Counted from the first letter of the stretch, positions 11,501-22,213 are shown. The stretch is 64,000 nucleotides of DNA from Rugalucina vietnamica (GCA_964017185.1 OZ024869.1:3680501-3744500), one strand, 5' to 3'. Notes: generated by a model from the sequence alone, not told the origin. Numbers and translations: made by a program.

Positions 11501-14500
11501 GATCGTAGCCCAGAAAGCCAGACAGACCTTCTATGGTGGAGACGCTGGACGTCATCACTCGCGCAAGGCTAAATCCAACGCATATGCTTATGATGTAAGT
11601 TATCAGAAAAGGTAAAAACAAGCAATGACCAGGATATGCCATCAGGAGTATGCAAACGACTGGTGTATCGAAAGATGATTAAGTCACGGGCATTGGGGAA
11701 ATAATAAAACATTATGATTATTGCTAATTACTTCTGAATCTGTTTTGAAATATGGCTTTGAAGGGTATGAAAATGTTAAAAAGGTACAAGTAGGCAAAGA
11801 TCAGGAAAATGCGCAATCAGAAAGACATTCCCACTCCATAAACCGAGGTGGGAAAAAACCAAACTAACAATCAGGCACTTATACCATGAAACATATCATA
11901 AGCCGAATGAGCAGCTATTTTCCCAATAGGTCGCCACTCAGTTACCTTAACTTAATTAAAAATATGAAAACATACATAAGGCGCCAACAGCACAAAAAAT
12001 TTTAAACACCAATACATAAAACAAAAAGAACCACCACAGAAGTATCGCCTTGGAACGATCAGTAACACAAAGTTACTGGCGGGCTTAAACCGGTTTTACA
12101 GGATCCTAACCTCACCCTCAGCTTCTGCAGTGGTTCATAACATTTAGTAAGTTCTTCGGTCCTCGTGGTGAATCTCTAACTAGTCAATGAATCATCAAGA
12201 ACAAAAAAATAAAAAATAAAACCCTGAATAATGTCCCAGAACTAATTATATTCGTTTAAGAATAATTTCACATGTGCATGTGAGCAAAGTGATAAAAATT
12301 AATGTTAATGAATTGCTTTACTGCATTTGACTGGTTAGAGAGATTCACCACGAGGACCGAACAATTAACTAAAGTTGTGAGCCACTGCAGAAGCTGAGGG
12401 TGAGGTTAAAAATATAAAATCGATTTAAGCCCACGAGTAACCACCAGAAACTTAATATTACTGATTGTTCCAAGACGATACTTCTGTGGTGGTTCTTATT
12501 GTTCTATGTCTCTGTATTAAATGTTCGTGCTGTTTGCACCTTATGTATGTTTTCATATTTTTGGTTAGGTTTGGGTAACTGAGTGGCCACCTATTGGGAA
12601 AATAGCTGCTCATTCGGCTTACGATATGCGTTCATGGTACATGTATAAGTATCTGTACATAAGTATAAGTACATGTTAATTTAGTTTTTTCCCACCTCGG
12701 TTTTTGGAGTGGGAATCTTTTTCTGATTGCGCCTTTTCCTGATCTTTGCCTACTTGTACCTTTCTATGTTGCTTAAAATGACTGTAGTGTTTGACAATAT
12801 CTGTACCTGTTATACAGAACCGTCAGTCGGAGCTTTATATCTATGGCGGTATGGACTTTGATGACAACCAGAGTTGGGTCATAGCCAGAGCGGACGTGAC
12901 ATTTGAGACAATGTTGAAAAGTGGTCATTTTGCTATCATCTACAAAGCGTCACTGAACAACAAGAAGAAACAAAAAGAAACCGTTGCTGCGAAGACTTTG
13001 AAAGGTAATGTCTGTCAGCTTTCATATCAACCTTTACAATACATAATATGGTAATTTGTGTTTTTCATTACAGTGTATTACATGCTAAACACTTCTGTGG
13101 GCTATTATGACATTGCTTTTCCCCTTCCTAGATATCTAAACTGCTTCCAGCAAGGTAAAATCAATGATTTTATTTCGTGACAATGTCGATTGACTAGAAA
13201 CAGTGTCTTTAAGTCCAGTATATTTAATCATTTATGTTTTGTAGAGGGTTTCAGTGAGAGTGATATGATGTTGATGAAAGCCAAGATTAACTTCACAGCT
13301 ACGGTGGTCGGGAATCATCCTAATGTTATCAAGTTTATTGGTGCCGTCGTCGAGGATCACGCCAGTGAGTCTCATCCAGTCAAATTGTCTAGCAAGGACA
13401 AACCAACAACGAAAACGATTACGAACCTAAACGCATTTAGTCTTGAAAATGCGGCGCGGAATACTATAATATACGATTCCCAGTGTATTAATAAAACTCT
13501 AGTTACCAATGGATTTAGAAGCGCCTATGAGGTGATTATTTAAAATTGAGGCTGGAGTGGTGGGAGCTCAATCAAAAGGTAGTGCTGCATATATGTCTTA
13601 GCTCTTTGTTCAAGATCAAATCATTTGCGGGTGTATTTTATGATGTCATTGCAAGTTGCCCTTCAGCTGCGCTGTGATAAGAGATGGAACTTTCTAACAG
13701 TTTCGTTTGCTGACTTTCCGATTTGGTTATAGAGCGTCACATATTTATGTACTCTAGTATTGCTCCTTTTTTCGGACTTATTCATTTTTGTAAAATGACT
13801 GCAACCATTTATGCATATGCTGCAATAAGATATAGAAACTCTTAATTTTACAGTGGGCCCATTCATTATCTACGAGTACTGTGAGCACGGACCCCTCAAA
13901 GACTACCTTCAGTCGCAGAAATCTAACGTTACCCTCGAGGTGCAAGAGAGTCTCTTCAGATTTGGCCTTGACATTGCTAAAGGGATGGAGTACCTAGCAT
14001 CGAAGGGGGTAAGGGTACAGTTATTGTGAACAGAACAAAAAGCAATATAATGAATAAAAGATCGCTTTCCTTTGCTTATCTAGACGTGCTCGTTTGCATA
14101 GCATATTGCTATAAAGCAGTCATACCATGTATCTCTCTCTGTCTTTTATGTCGTTGTTATTTCTATTCAAGTGTTTTGATATAGTTTTAGTATAAAAGTT
14201 TAAGGGCCTAAAGGAGTCAGTCTTACCACAACTCATTAAACCACCGAGCATATCCATGATTTCCTGTTTAACCAGAGAGAACAACATGTTCGCAAAACCG
14301 CCTGGTAGAGCTGAACTCATTGAATTTTCCTCTTTGCACTACGCAAATGTGTAGAAACTTTGTGCCCTCTTTTGAAAAGCATGTTCTGTGTTGATGCCAC
14401 AACGAGGCTGCATCTAGTCACAAGCTGACTGATCAGGAAAATATTCACTCAGATTCAAAAGCCTTCTGTTTCAAAATATGTGTGGCCACCATTTCAGATC

Positions 14501-17500
14501 GTTCACAGGCGTTTAGCAGCCCGTAACATCCTGTTGACGTTCCTCAATGAGGTCAAGATAGCTGGGTTTGGACCACAGCCCGTGGGTGAGGGAGAGGAGG
14601 ACGGAGATGCTGAGAAGGGGAAGAAGGTACGGATTACCTGGTTGTATGAAGAGGTACAAGTAGGCAAAGATCAGAAAAAGGCGCAATCAGAAAAAGATTC
14701 CCACTCAAAAACCCAGGGCGGGAAAAAACTAAATTAACAACCAGGTACTTAAACCATGAAAACATATCGTAAGCCGAATGGGCAGCTATTTTCCCAATAG
14801 GTGGCCACTCAGTTACCTAAACTTAACTAAAAATATGAAAACATACATAAGGCGCCAACAGCGCAAAAATTTTAAACACCAAGACATAAAACAAAAAGAA
14901 CCGACACAGAAGTATCGCCTTGGAGCGATCAGTAATATGAAATTACTGGCGGGCTTAAATCGACTTTACATGGTCATAACCTCATCCTCAACTTCTGCAG
15001 TGGTTCATAACATTAAGTTAGTTCTTCAAGTTCGGTCCCCGTGGTGAATCTCTAACCAGTCAATGCATCATCAAGAACAAACAAATAAATCATGATAAAC
15101 ATCAACATGAATAAAAAACCAGGACTCACAGATTGAGTAAGCTGTCCAACGATGGAGATCCCTGGGCGCCGAATAACTTACTAACTCCGGAGCAAAAGAA
15201 AAACACTAGTTGGACCCCAGTGGGCCAAGCAACAGACAAGAAGCTCCGGCCTCAACCAACTAAAATGAATAGCTTTAAGTCGCGGCCATCATAGAGTCTG
15301 ACGCCCGACTCACTGGCCTGCAATTAAAGAAGGCAGCATAGTTATCAACTATGATTGGGTTAAAAACTAAGCATGCAGACTGTCGCATAACATTCAAGTT
15401 ATAACCTATACGCTTGTAACGTGTAATGATTTTTATTGAACTGAAAAGAAAAATCATTCATACCTATACGTTTCTTAAATTTGTAAACCACGAGTCACCA
15501 TAAAATTCTGGTTCCGAAAGGCCCTCACATAAAAGCGTCTTTAACCCAACATTATATTTGGAAATCAATTCATAGTGTCTACGATAAAATTTAGAAAATG
15601 TTTTTCGAAGTTTATGATACCGATAGCCCTGTTGAGTCTCTTTCTGGGGAAAACAGGCGTACTGGGCACCAATCCTGGCTTTGGTTCAAATAAGGTTTAA
15701 TACACTCATCAATCGCGAAACTTTGATCATGTCCTCATTCTGATAAAACACAGCGAAAAAATCTGTTCATCGATTATTGAGATCCTTCCGAACAGGTAAT
15801 TTTTAAATGGTGACATTAAACAAATACCACAAATAACATGCCAAGAAATGGCATTTTTGTTAAGGCTCTTCAAGTATTAGAATTCTTACCAACGTGGAAA
15901 TGACGAAAGTTTGTAGGGTTGCATCCCTTACAAATACTGTGTACGTCAACAAAGTTCACAAATTAAAAGTGATAATACGTAATATATTTTATGACCTTAC
16001 AGGAACGTATTCCTATCAAGTGGATGGGACCTGAGTGTATGACAAGTACTGCTGATGCGACTGAGAAGTCCGATGTCTGGTCGTACGCTGTAGTTCTGTG
16101 GGAGATCTTCTCTCTAGGTATGGCAGCGAGTAAAAAAATCTTCCATGAGTGTCAATCAGGATAGACAAATCTACAACTGTGTGTCATTTTGACATCCTGA
16201 GATTTACTCTGTATTTTGTTTAGTCCAATAATTGGACGTGTTTGTATTATTATCTTCACATTTTAAGTCGCTGAGCAGTCTGTATATTTTATTCATTAAC
16301 CGCCTTATGAATAGCATGCAAGATCAAAACGAATGCATATACTGCCATGTACATTTTTCTTTTCCATTGTGAAATAATCTGTGCCTATCATCACCCTGTG
16401 AAACACAGAATCACGTACAGTAGGCACTCATCAGTCCCTTCGAAAAGAAAGAGAACGAAGTAGCAAAACAATAAAGCCAATGCTATAGTTTTCTCCCGTT
16501 GTCTTACTGCGTTAACGGTCGTCACCAGTAAAGCTATTAGGCCTATATATCGTCATAACATCGCATAGTGATCAAGGTAACTAAAAACTTTCAACAGGTT
16601 CTTACTCGTGGAATGGAGAAACGTCCGAAAACGACATTTACAAAGCATAGACACTTTATAAATATGCAGCGCTAACCTCCTCAGCGAGGCAGTTCTAACG
16701 AGTTTTAGACCAAGAGTAAGAAAAATGGGTTTACCTTGAGCATCCCAGTTTTTCAGATAAACGAAAGTTTAAAGGAGTTTCATGTATAGATTTCAATAAA
16801 ATGCCAAACTGATATTTAGGTTCGACACCCTACGAAAACATTCGAAGCCGTGATTTGCCAGGTCGCCTGAAGAAAGGAGAGCGTTTGCAACAACCAGAAT
16901 ACTGCGATGACACGTGAGTTCCACTATCGTCAGCCATTTGAAACGCATGACAAAAAAAAACAACAAAACAAACACACAACAATCCGCATATGTGAAACCA
17001 AATGCACAGATCACTCAGTGTGTAGTACTAACAGCTGATCAGCGCCTTTGATAGTATACTACCACTTTTGTCTAAATCAGAAATAAAAAATTCCAAGCTT
17101 TTAGCTATTTACTGTGGCTGTGCAGGCTGCTTCGTGTCGGACCTGGTCTGAAACCTAAAGTGTTAGTTTTCTCATGCGAATGATACCATTTAAAAAGGTA
17201 CAAGTAGGCAAAGATCAGGAAAAGGCGCAATCAGAAAAAGATTCCCACTCCAAAAACCGAGGTGGGAAAAAACCAAACAAACAATCAGGAATCTCAGGAA
17301 TTTTTTTACCATGAAACATATCGTAAGCCGAATGAGCAGCTACATGAATGAGCAACTACATGGTAGGTTTACATGGTAAACCTACCATGAATAAGCTAAA
17401 ATAGTTATTGAATGTGTTGCGGTGTACAATTTAAAAAAAAACAAAAACGATGTAATGTGTTAATAAAAGGGCCTGTTTAATTCGCATTACGCATCAGAGG

Positions 17501-18274
17501 GCCTGTTTAATTCGCATTACGCATCAGATAGTCGGGCTGGACACTGTGTATATTCCACAAGGTTACAATTGAGCCATCTCATGGGAAAACCAACAATCTG
17601 CATATGCGAAAACAAAGACGCAGATCAGTTTCGCGGTAACCGCGAAGCTGATCAGCGTCTTTGTTTTCGCTACTCGGATAGTACAATTCCTCTTCTACAT
17701 AAATCCGAAATTTCAAGCTTCTAGCTCTTTTCTGTGCTTGTACAGGCCGGTTTGTGTCGGACCTGTTCGGAAACCACATTGTTGGTTTTCCCACGAGGTG
17801 GCTCAAATTATTGTTTGGGTAAATTGTTGATGGACCTGATGTCTAGGTTTAGTTGAATTACGTACTTACTAAAACGTTAAAGATATATGAAACTTGATTA
17901 CATGTACGTATCGAGATGCTTTTGATGTAGCTAATGAGTTTATCTTGAACTGATGTCACTACCGGTTTCGTACCTAGCTCGTAAATGCGATTAAAATATG
18001 TACCCAAAGGTTTCTAATTCGAGTAATTTGATGAATTTAGAATTGTTTGACACTTCCATTACACTTCGTTAATATAGCAAGGGTAAGAGAGAGTGTACAA
18101 ATGTTTTCACACGTCCATTTCATCATTCTGATTTTGTTTAGCTGGTATGGCGTGATGAAGCAGTGTTGGGCTCTGGATCCTGATAGACGACCCACATTCT
18201 CCGAAGTTCGCAACCAGCTTGACGGTCTGTTCACGGCCGCACCAGGAGATGATTACTACTACTACAAACGTTAA
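5714..18274 (+). CDS. Receptor tyrosine-kinase-like protein, probable pseudokinase (5' end incomplete)
   Basis: Exons joined by GT-AG with matching phases: 5714-5858, 6040-6227, 6531-6705, 8000-8126, 8408-8584, 9077-9113, 9854-10144, 10848-10907, 11401-11594, 12818-13004, 13245-13364, 13854-14008, 14498-14626, 16003-16117, 16820-16913, 18142-18274. Together they encode about 775 residues ending YYYYKR then TAA. Order: ectodomain, FN3-like exon, transmembrane helix, Arg-rich juxtamembrane segment, kinase N-lobe, catalytic-loop exon, C-lobe. The C-lobe has the receptor-kinase signatures IPIKWMGPE, SDVWSYAVVLWEIFSLG and CWALDPDRRPTF. The beta-3 lysine is kept (VAAKTLK). HRD is HRR and DFG is GFG, so phosphotransfer is unlikely; a role as a signalling partner or scaffold at the plasma membrane is inferred. 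No signal peptide was found, so the first exon or exons are missing or upstream. I cannot assign it to a named receptor family. Confidence 0.88.
6758..7580 (-). mobile_element. 5'-truncated LINE fragment (RT C-terminal end) in a receptor intron
   Basis: The - strand frame 7558-7142 encodes the tail common to animal non-LTR retrotransposon polyproteins: LQRRACKLILGKDYTTLEAAL, then FDETVFLHKAKTMYKIANNAAP, and GALVWNSIP. The 3' end of the element lies at the low-coordinate side, where a short AAGT tandem run (6762-6778) takes the place of a poly(A) tail. Only about 0.8 kb is present, with no RT core, so it is dead. Confidence 0.75.
7712..7945 (+). mobile_element. MITE-like element with internal hairpin
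   Basis: Contains the imperfect hairpin ATAGCCCCAGATG...CATCTAGGGCTAT. It begins near AAGCCTGGCGTCCC and ends near the TGGGCGAATCCATTCG region. A second, inverted copy lies at 55745-55955 with the same parts in reverse order. No coding capacity. Confidence 0.5.
9854..10144 (+). CDS. Fibronectin type III-like exon of the receptor
   Basis: One 291-bp exon that could hold a single FN3 fold just outside the membrane. It has an early Trp (DNWRIEDTKPGGFRIAWDLP), a central hydrophobic strand pair (ANIILVIVEHN) and the FN3-like LAKPNTKYTVSTTLQ segment, where the T/P-x-T-x-Y turn normally lies. The flanking phases (1 at each end) match the usual one-exon FN3 module. The domain call rests on pattern, not alignment. 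Confidence 0.6.
10561..10847 (+). repeat. 38-bp minisatellite running into a splice acceptor
   Basis: About seven units beginning AGTAAATAATTTATTGGT and ending CACTACTAAAC or close variants, at a 38-bp period. The last unit merges into the acceptor TTTGCAG at 10841-10847, before the exon encoding the membrane-proximal stalk. Each unit carries CACTACTAA, close to a TACTAAC branch-point motif, followed by CAG. Confidence 0.85.
10848..11594 (+). CDS. Transmembrane and juxtamembrane exons of the receptor
   Basis: Exons 10848-10907 and 11401-11594. Together they encode a helix of about 25 hydrophobic residues (GVIVGVALGVLAIVAITLIV, then FIILI) followed by a stop-transfer RRGH and an Arg/Lys-rich segment with scattered tyrosines (QTFYGG, NAYAYD). 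This fixes the topology: FN3 side outside, kinase side in the cytosol. The split of the helix between two exons is in phase (G|GT). Confidence 0.85.
11780..12763. mobile_element. Fold-back element with ~400-bp inverted arms
   Basis: The left arm (11783-12188) starts GGTACAAGTAGGCAAAG. The right arm (12328-12760) is its near-complete reverse complement, ending CTTTGCCTACTTGTACC. Shared landmarks in both arms are the CCCACTCC...GGTGGG mini-hairpin, the GCTTCTGCAG stretch and the CACGAGGACCGAA block. The loop is only about 140 bp and non-coding. It lies in the intron just before the kinase domain. Related arms are at 4593, 4896, 14653 and 17197. Confidence 0.85.
12818..13364 (+). CDS. Kinase N-lobe exons of the receptor
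   Basis: Exons 12818-13004 and 13245-13364. The glycine loop is degenerate: MLKSGHFAIIYKA replaces GxGxxGxV. The beta-3 lysine is present in VAAKTLK. The helix-C region reads SESDMMLMKAKINF; I cannot place the usual conserved Glu there, and Lys or Ala seems to occupy it. NHPNVIKFIGAVVED is the normal beta-4/beta-5 region. These changes agree with loss of catalysis. Confidence 0.8.
13854..14626 (+). CDS. Catalytic-loop exons with HRR and GFG in place of HRD and DFG
   Basis: Exon 13854-14008 encodes the hinge and helix D/E (IIYEYCEHGPLKDYL, then GLDIAKGMEYLA). Exon 14498-14626 encodes IVHRRLAARNILL and VKIAGFGPQP. The family norm is HRDLAARN and DFG, so both catalytic and metal-binding aspartates are replaced, while LAARN is intact. 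The activation loop that follows is acidic (VGEGEEDGDAEKGKK) and has no tyrosine. The frame is open and the splice sites are standard, so this is not simply a decayed exon. Confidence 0.85.
14653..15065 (+). mobile_element. Left arm of fold-back family element
   Basis: Starts GGTACAAGTAGGCAAAG and follows the arm at 11783 through the CGAATGGGCAGC, AAGTATCGCCTTGG and CTTCTGCAGTGG landmarks to AACCAGTCAATG. No matching right arm follows. Instead the sequence leads into a decayed coding stretch (15245-15720). It begins 26 nt inside the intron after the catalytic-loop exon. Confidence 0.75.
15245..15720 (-). pseudogene. Decayed ORF of an unidentified mobile element
   Basis: Read on the - strand, three frames joined by two frameshifts give protein-like text: GYRYHKLRKTFSKFYRRHYE, later CEGLSEPEFYGD, then after the shifts ITRYKRIGYNLNVMRQSACL and VFNPIIVDNYAAFF. 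It is basic and aromatic-rich and looks like a former element protein. I do not recognise the family. It lies just inside the fold-back arm at 14653, so it may be what an autonomous member of that family encoded. Confidence 0.4.
16003..18274 (+). CDS. Kinase C-lobe exons and C terminus of the receptor
   Basis: Exons 16003-16117, 16820-16913 and 18142-18274. They carry RIPIKWMGPECM (APE is GPE), SDVWSYAVVLWEIFSLG with the structural Asp, STPYENI, and WYGVMKQCWALDPDRRPTF with the conserved Arg of subdomain XI. After the kinase fold there is only a short tail ending DDYYYYKR and a TAA at 18272-18274. The tyrosine run could be phosphorylated by another kinase; that is inference. Confidence 0.85.
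16938..17187 (+). mobile_element. Decayed GAGCC MITE copy
   Basis: Retains CAACAATCCGCATATG, GCTGATCAGCGCC and the right half (TTTCGTGTCGGACCTGGT-like text to GTTAGTTTTCTCATGCG). The central palindrome has decayed. It lies right after the donor of the exon ending at 16913. Confidence 0.55.
17197..17348 (+). mobile_element. Partial left arm of fold-back family
   Basis: Starts GGTACAAGTAGGCAAAG, keeps the CCCACTCC...GAGGTGGG hairpin and ends after CCGAATGAGCAGCTA. A short duplicated segment, GGGCCTGTTTAATTCGCATT, occurs twice downstream at 17469 and 17501. Confidence 0.65.
17571..17804 (+). mobile_element. GAGCC MITE, full-length copy
   Basis: Terminal inverted repeats GAGCCATCTCATGGGAAAAC and the matching ...GAGGTGGCTC. 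It has the central palindrome GATCAG-TTTCGCGGTAACCGCGAAGCTGATC and no coding capacity. It is inside the last intron of the receptor gene. Confidence 0.85.
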
Positions 18275-18557
18275 TGTTGATGAGCATATAAGCTGAAATA
18301 TATTATAACTGTGTGAAATGTGGAAAAAATAATGCAGCAAAAACAATGTTAGAACTTCCGCTACCCTACTATGGACAAGGAATCCTCAAAACCATATTTG
18401 TAACATTTATCACGAGAACGACGTGATATGTCAAGTACATCGATTTGAAGCAAGTGCAGTAAGCGTGGGCTTTTCATCAAAAGCGGTCCAAATTACGTAC
18501 ATGTATGTTTTGACGAGCTAAAATAATGAATTATCCTCTGAAGGGGCAACTGCTATT
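18275..18557 (+). other. Probable 3' UTR of the receptor gene
   Basis: Follows the TAA directly. There is no open frame of note and I see no clear AATAAA before the inverted-repeat element at 18560. The UTR end is not defined. Confidence 0.35.
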
Positions 18558-18559
18558 GA

Positions 18560-18999
18560 CCGGAAAGTCGCGTCACTTGCGATCATGTACGTTGGAGAAT
18601 CGGTCACTTGCGTAATATATTTATCACATCCGACAAAACGTTCTCTCAAATACAGCAAAAGTAGACTAATCCCATTAGGTAAGTTTTCCGTGAAAAAGAC
18701 CTTTGATCACTTGCTTATCATAGTCTGAAACCGAGTGATTTTTAAAACTGTAAACATGAATAAAACATATTTGCAAAGATGTAAAACACACATAGGTAAA
18801 AGTTTTAGACACTAAATAGTCATACTTGCTCTTGCTGAGAACTTGAAACAAAATAGTTTCAAAACTTCCAAGGATGAGAAATATAGGGGAAATATAATGC
18901 GTGTAATACCAAAGATTTGTAGAGTCAATTGCATTGATGACGTAGAAAGCAAGTGACCGATCATCTACAGTACAATTAGCAAGTGACGCGATCCTTCCG
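18560..18999. mobile_element. Inverted-repeat element with GTCACTTGC motifs
   Basis: The left end, CGGAAAGTCGCGTCACTTGC, and the right end (18945-18999) are imperfect reverse complements over about 50 bp. Each arm carries GTCACTTGC twice. No coding capacity. Length about 440 bp. Confidence 0.6.
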
Positions 19000-19082
19000 C
19001 TGTACACTCGCAAGTACCGTTTCTTTTGTTCACTTCCGCTTCTGTACTGTGTGGTCCCTCTATCCTTACTTTATATGTATTT

Positions 19083-19287
19083 TTGGATTCAGTTTTACGT
19101 CCCTTTCAAGCTTTTTCACTCATATCGAGACGAATCAATCGGTAGGTGGGGCGAAAACCGGAGTACCCGGGGAAAAACCACCTGGCACACCCGCAAGCAG
19201 AACATGGCTTGTCTCGCGAAACCACATCGGTGAGATGATCGAATGATCAAGAGCACTGAAGTCAGCGACCTTAACCACTCGGCCACG
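19083..19287 (-). mobile_element. tRNA-derived SINE, partly decayed
   Basis: Matches the better copy at 23622-23857: CAGTTTTACGTCCCTTTCAAG, then GGTAGGTGGGGCGAAAAC, then the tRNA-like head on the - strand ending in CTCGGCCACGAG. The RNA polymerase III box A sequence reads TGGCCGAGTGG on the - strand. It abuts the LINE that begins just after. Confidence 0.65.
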
Positions 19288-19325
19288 AGATCAAAGCTGA
19301 TATCAGGAAGCAGCATGATCTTTAC

Positions 19326-22133
19326 GTGAACAACTTGGTAGGAGATGTTAAGGCTAATCCTAGAGATTTTTACAGGTACATAAACAGTCAGAGAAAAGAT
19401 ACCCAAGGTATTCCCCCGTTGAAAAAGAGAAATGGAAGTGGAATTGCACAATCCGAATTTGAGAAGGCGGAAGAATTTAATGGTCAGTTCTCGGATGTTT
19501 TCACTAAAAGTGAATACAAACAGGTCCCTCTTATGGATAGATCTGCCCCATTCATGCATGATATTGTGATCACAAAGGAAGGGGTGACCAAACTTCTTAA
19601 AGGTCTAAACCCGTCTAAAGCCTTAGGGCCTGATGAGCTTCATCCCAGAGTCCTAAAGGATCTGGCTGTGGAATTAGGGCCGGTATTCGCCCATCTCTTC
19701 CAGCAGTCAATTGATACAGGTGAAATCCCTAAAGAATGGTCTCTTGCTAATATTTGCCCCCTGTTTAAGAAGGGCGACAGGTCACTTGCCCGCAATTACC
19801 GCCCTGTTTCTTTGACATGCATTCCTTGTAAGCTTCTTGAACATATTGTATGCTCAAATATTATGGCCCATCTTGATGAACATGAACTCTTGTCGGACAG
19901 GCAACATGCATTTAGGAAATGGCATAGCTGTGAAACTCAGTTGACTACAGTGATAAATGACTGGGCCAAAATCTTAGACAAAAAAGGCCAGGTCGACACT
20001 TTTATACTCGATTTTGAAAAGGCTTTTGATACTCCTCCCCATGAACTCCTTAAAAGCAAATTGTTTAGCTATGGAATAGGTGGAACAACACTGAATTGGA
20101 TAAATGCTTTCCTTTGTTTCCGACAACAAAGGGTAGTGGTTAATGGTATTAAATCGGATTGGGCTCCAGTTGTGTCGGGTGTCCCTCAGGGCACCGTTCG
20201 CGGCCCCTTGCTGTTTTCCTTGTATATAAATGACATCTCAGCAGACATTGAGTCTGAAATAAGACTCTTTGCTGATGATTGTGTTTGCTATCGTGAAATC
20301 AAGAATGAAGAGGGTACATTGAAACTTCAGAGAGACATTGATTGTTTAGGCAGTTGGGCTAGGAAATGGGGAATGAGATTTCAACCCGTCAAATGCAACA
20401 TGATGCAGCTGACAAATAAACGGTCTAGTAAGATACAGGCTAAATACACCCTTGGGAGCACTGTATTGGAAAACATTGAAAGCATAAAATACCTGGGTGT
20501 AACTATCACAAATGATTTGAAATGGAATACACTGAAAAAAAGTTATAAGAGGCCACTTTTCAAACTCATTTTTCGTTTATAAGCCATTTTCAAAATTGCT
20601 CGATTTTTTGCCTAAAGACGTGTCTTTCAAGTAAGTAAACATCCAGAGTGTTCAAAATAATTTTCTTTCACTAAACGCGTTTTTGGATTAAAAATGCAAA
20701 AATCAATGTTTTTGCATAAAAAAATTGATCAAGCACAGCATTTATTGAAATTAAGAGCGAGGGTCATCAAACGGGCTCTTCCGGCTTGGAAAAACATGAA
20801 ATATTCGTATTTTCTCTACTGGCAGCCTTTTTGCGCAGTTTTGAAAATCGCTATTTTTGAGATTTTTTGGAAAATTCATCAATGTGAATCTTAAACATGT
20901 TAATCCCTATTGAATTCACTTGACGAGGCCTGGAAATGAGAGATATAACCCTAATAAGCTATTTTAGACCATTTTCGATGACAAACAGGTCACGGCTGCC
21001 GCACACTTCCGGTTTCAATGCCAATTTTTAACGAACAAAATAACGAAATTTATGGACGATTTTTTAAATTTTCAAAGTTTATAAGAGTCTAGTTTAAGAC
21101 CTTAATGATCGCTGAAAATTTCAATTCCATACTGCTGATAATAATGTAACTGGAGATGAAGAAAGTTTGTATGCCAATGGCATGCAAAAAGCTGAATTTC
21201 TGTAATCCATGTTGCTGTCTTCTTGCATGTACAAAACAGAAACGAAGATTCTTATTGCAGCAACACACCTGACTTAATTTTATCTTGCATCATGGCAGTC
21301 AGTAGCACTTTCAAACAAATTCAAATATAAAACACAACGTCATAATATGACAATTAATTTGACATTAATAAAATGTGACTTTTTGAAATGAGGGTACCTT
21401 TACTCATGCTTCGTCTGTATGAGATATATCACGCATTTTGGAATGCAGAAACTCACAAAGACACTGTTAGACATTGGTTTATTCATTTGATCATAAAATT
21501 TAATTGATCGTATTTTACTTTCTGAACTAGAAGAAAAAATATGAGGTGGCCTCTTATAACTTTTTTTCAGTGTACTCATATTTCCAATGTCTGTACAAAG
21601 GCTAATAGAACTCTCGGATTCTTAAGGAGAAATTTGTATTCTTGTCCCCCAGATGTGAAAGAAGCAGCTTATAAAGGACTGGTGCGGCCGGTCTTGGAAT
21701 ATGGAAGCTCAGTTTGGGACCCTCAAACTCATGGCCTCCAGGAAGACTGGAAAAGGTACAAAATCGTGCGGCAAGGTTTGTGACGGGAAATTATGTTTTT
21801 GAAACTGGGAGCATGACTGGCATTTTAGGTCAACTGAAATGGGAATCTCTTAAGAAAAGGAGGAAGGATAGTAGACTTATATTGCTATACAAAGGTCTAC
21901 AGGGTAAAGCCAGAATACCCACAGATGACCTTATCACAAAGAATAGGCGTTGTAGAAATCAACACTCTTTGGCTTTTCAGATACCTTCAGCTAGCAAAGA
22001 AGCGTACAAAAGTAATTTCTTTCCACAGACTATCAGGTACTGGAATGACCTCCCTGATTCACTTATCTCCTCTGCTGAAATGTCTGATGACTGTGTGTCC
22101 AAGTTCGCTACACTCGTGCGTTCAAGGGACTAA
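19326..22133 (+). pseudogene. Reverse transcriptase ORF of the CR1-like LINE (broken)
   Basis: Frames 19326-20529, 21575-21741 and 21742-22133 together encode an RT plus the usual C-terminal region (GFLRRNLYSCPPDVKEAAYK, then IRYWNDLPDSLI). Breaks: the inserted DNA element and one frameshift. The catalytic aspartates are still present, but the protein cannot be made from this locus. Confidence 0.8.
20530..21572. mobile_element. Non-autonomous TA-target DNA transposon inside the LINE
   Basis: Perfect 27-bp terminal inverted repeats starting CACTGAAAAAAAGTTATAAG. Flanking TA dinucleotides at 20528-20529 and 21573-21574 are the target duplication; taking the element and one TA out restores the RT reading W-N-T-H-I-S. 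No transposase frame is seen in the 1 kb between. TA targets fit the Tc1/mariner superfamily, but the family is not certain. Confidence 0.88.
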
Positions 22134-22213
22134 TTTCTCCCCCATCCGAACCCCCTGGTGAAATAATGTCATTTGACGTGTCACCAGTAAACTATTCAGA
22201 TTCAGATTCAGAC

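Larger units (their letters stand above)
19288..22213 (+). mobile_element. 5'-truncated CR1-like LINE, interrupted and frameshifted
   Basis: The reverse transcriptase domain is read from 19326 to 20529 and resumes at 21575. Motifs in order: GPDELHPRVLKD, NYRPVSLTCIPCKLLE, FILDFEKAFDT (motif A Asp), VPQGTVRGPLLFSLYIND, and LFADDC (motif C, FADD). The endonuclease is missing. A 1,043-bp element (20530-21572) splits the frame between LKWN and HISNV. A 1-nt frameshift near 21742 then separates LQED from LEKVQNRAARFV. The second part ends at 22133. An ATTCAGATTCAGATTCAG run at 22195-22212 marks the 3' end, as in LINE clades without a poly(A) tail. Clade assignment is a judgement. Confidence 0.85.

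Noticed and set aside
20694..20894. 66-codon frame inside the TA-target element, considered as a transposase remnant
   Set aside because: No DDE/D pattern and no helix-turn-helix. The element looks non-autonomous.
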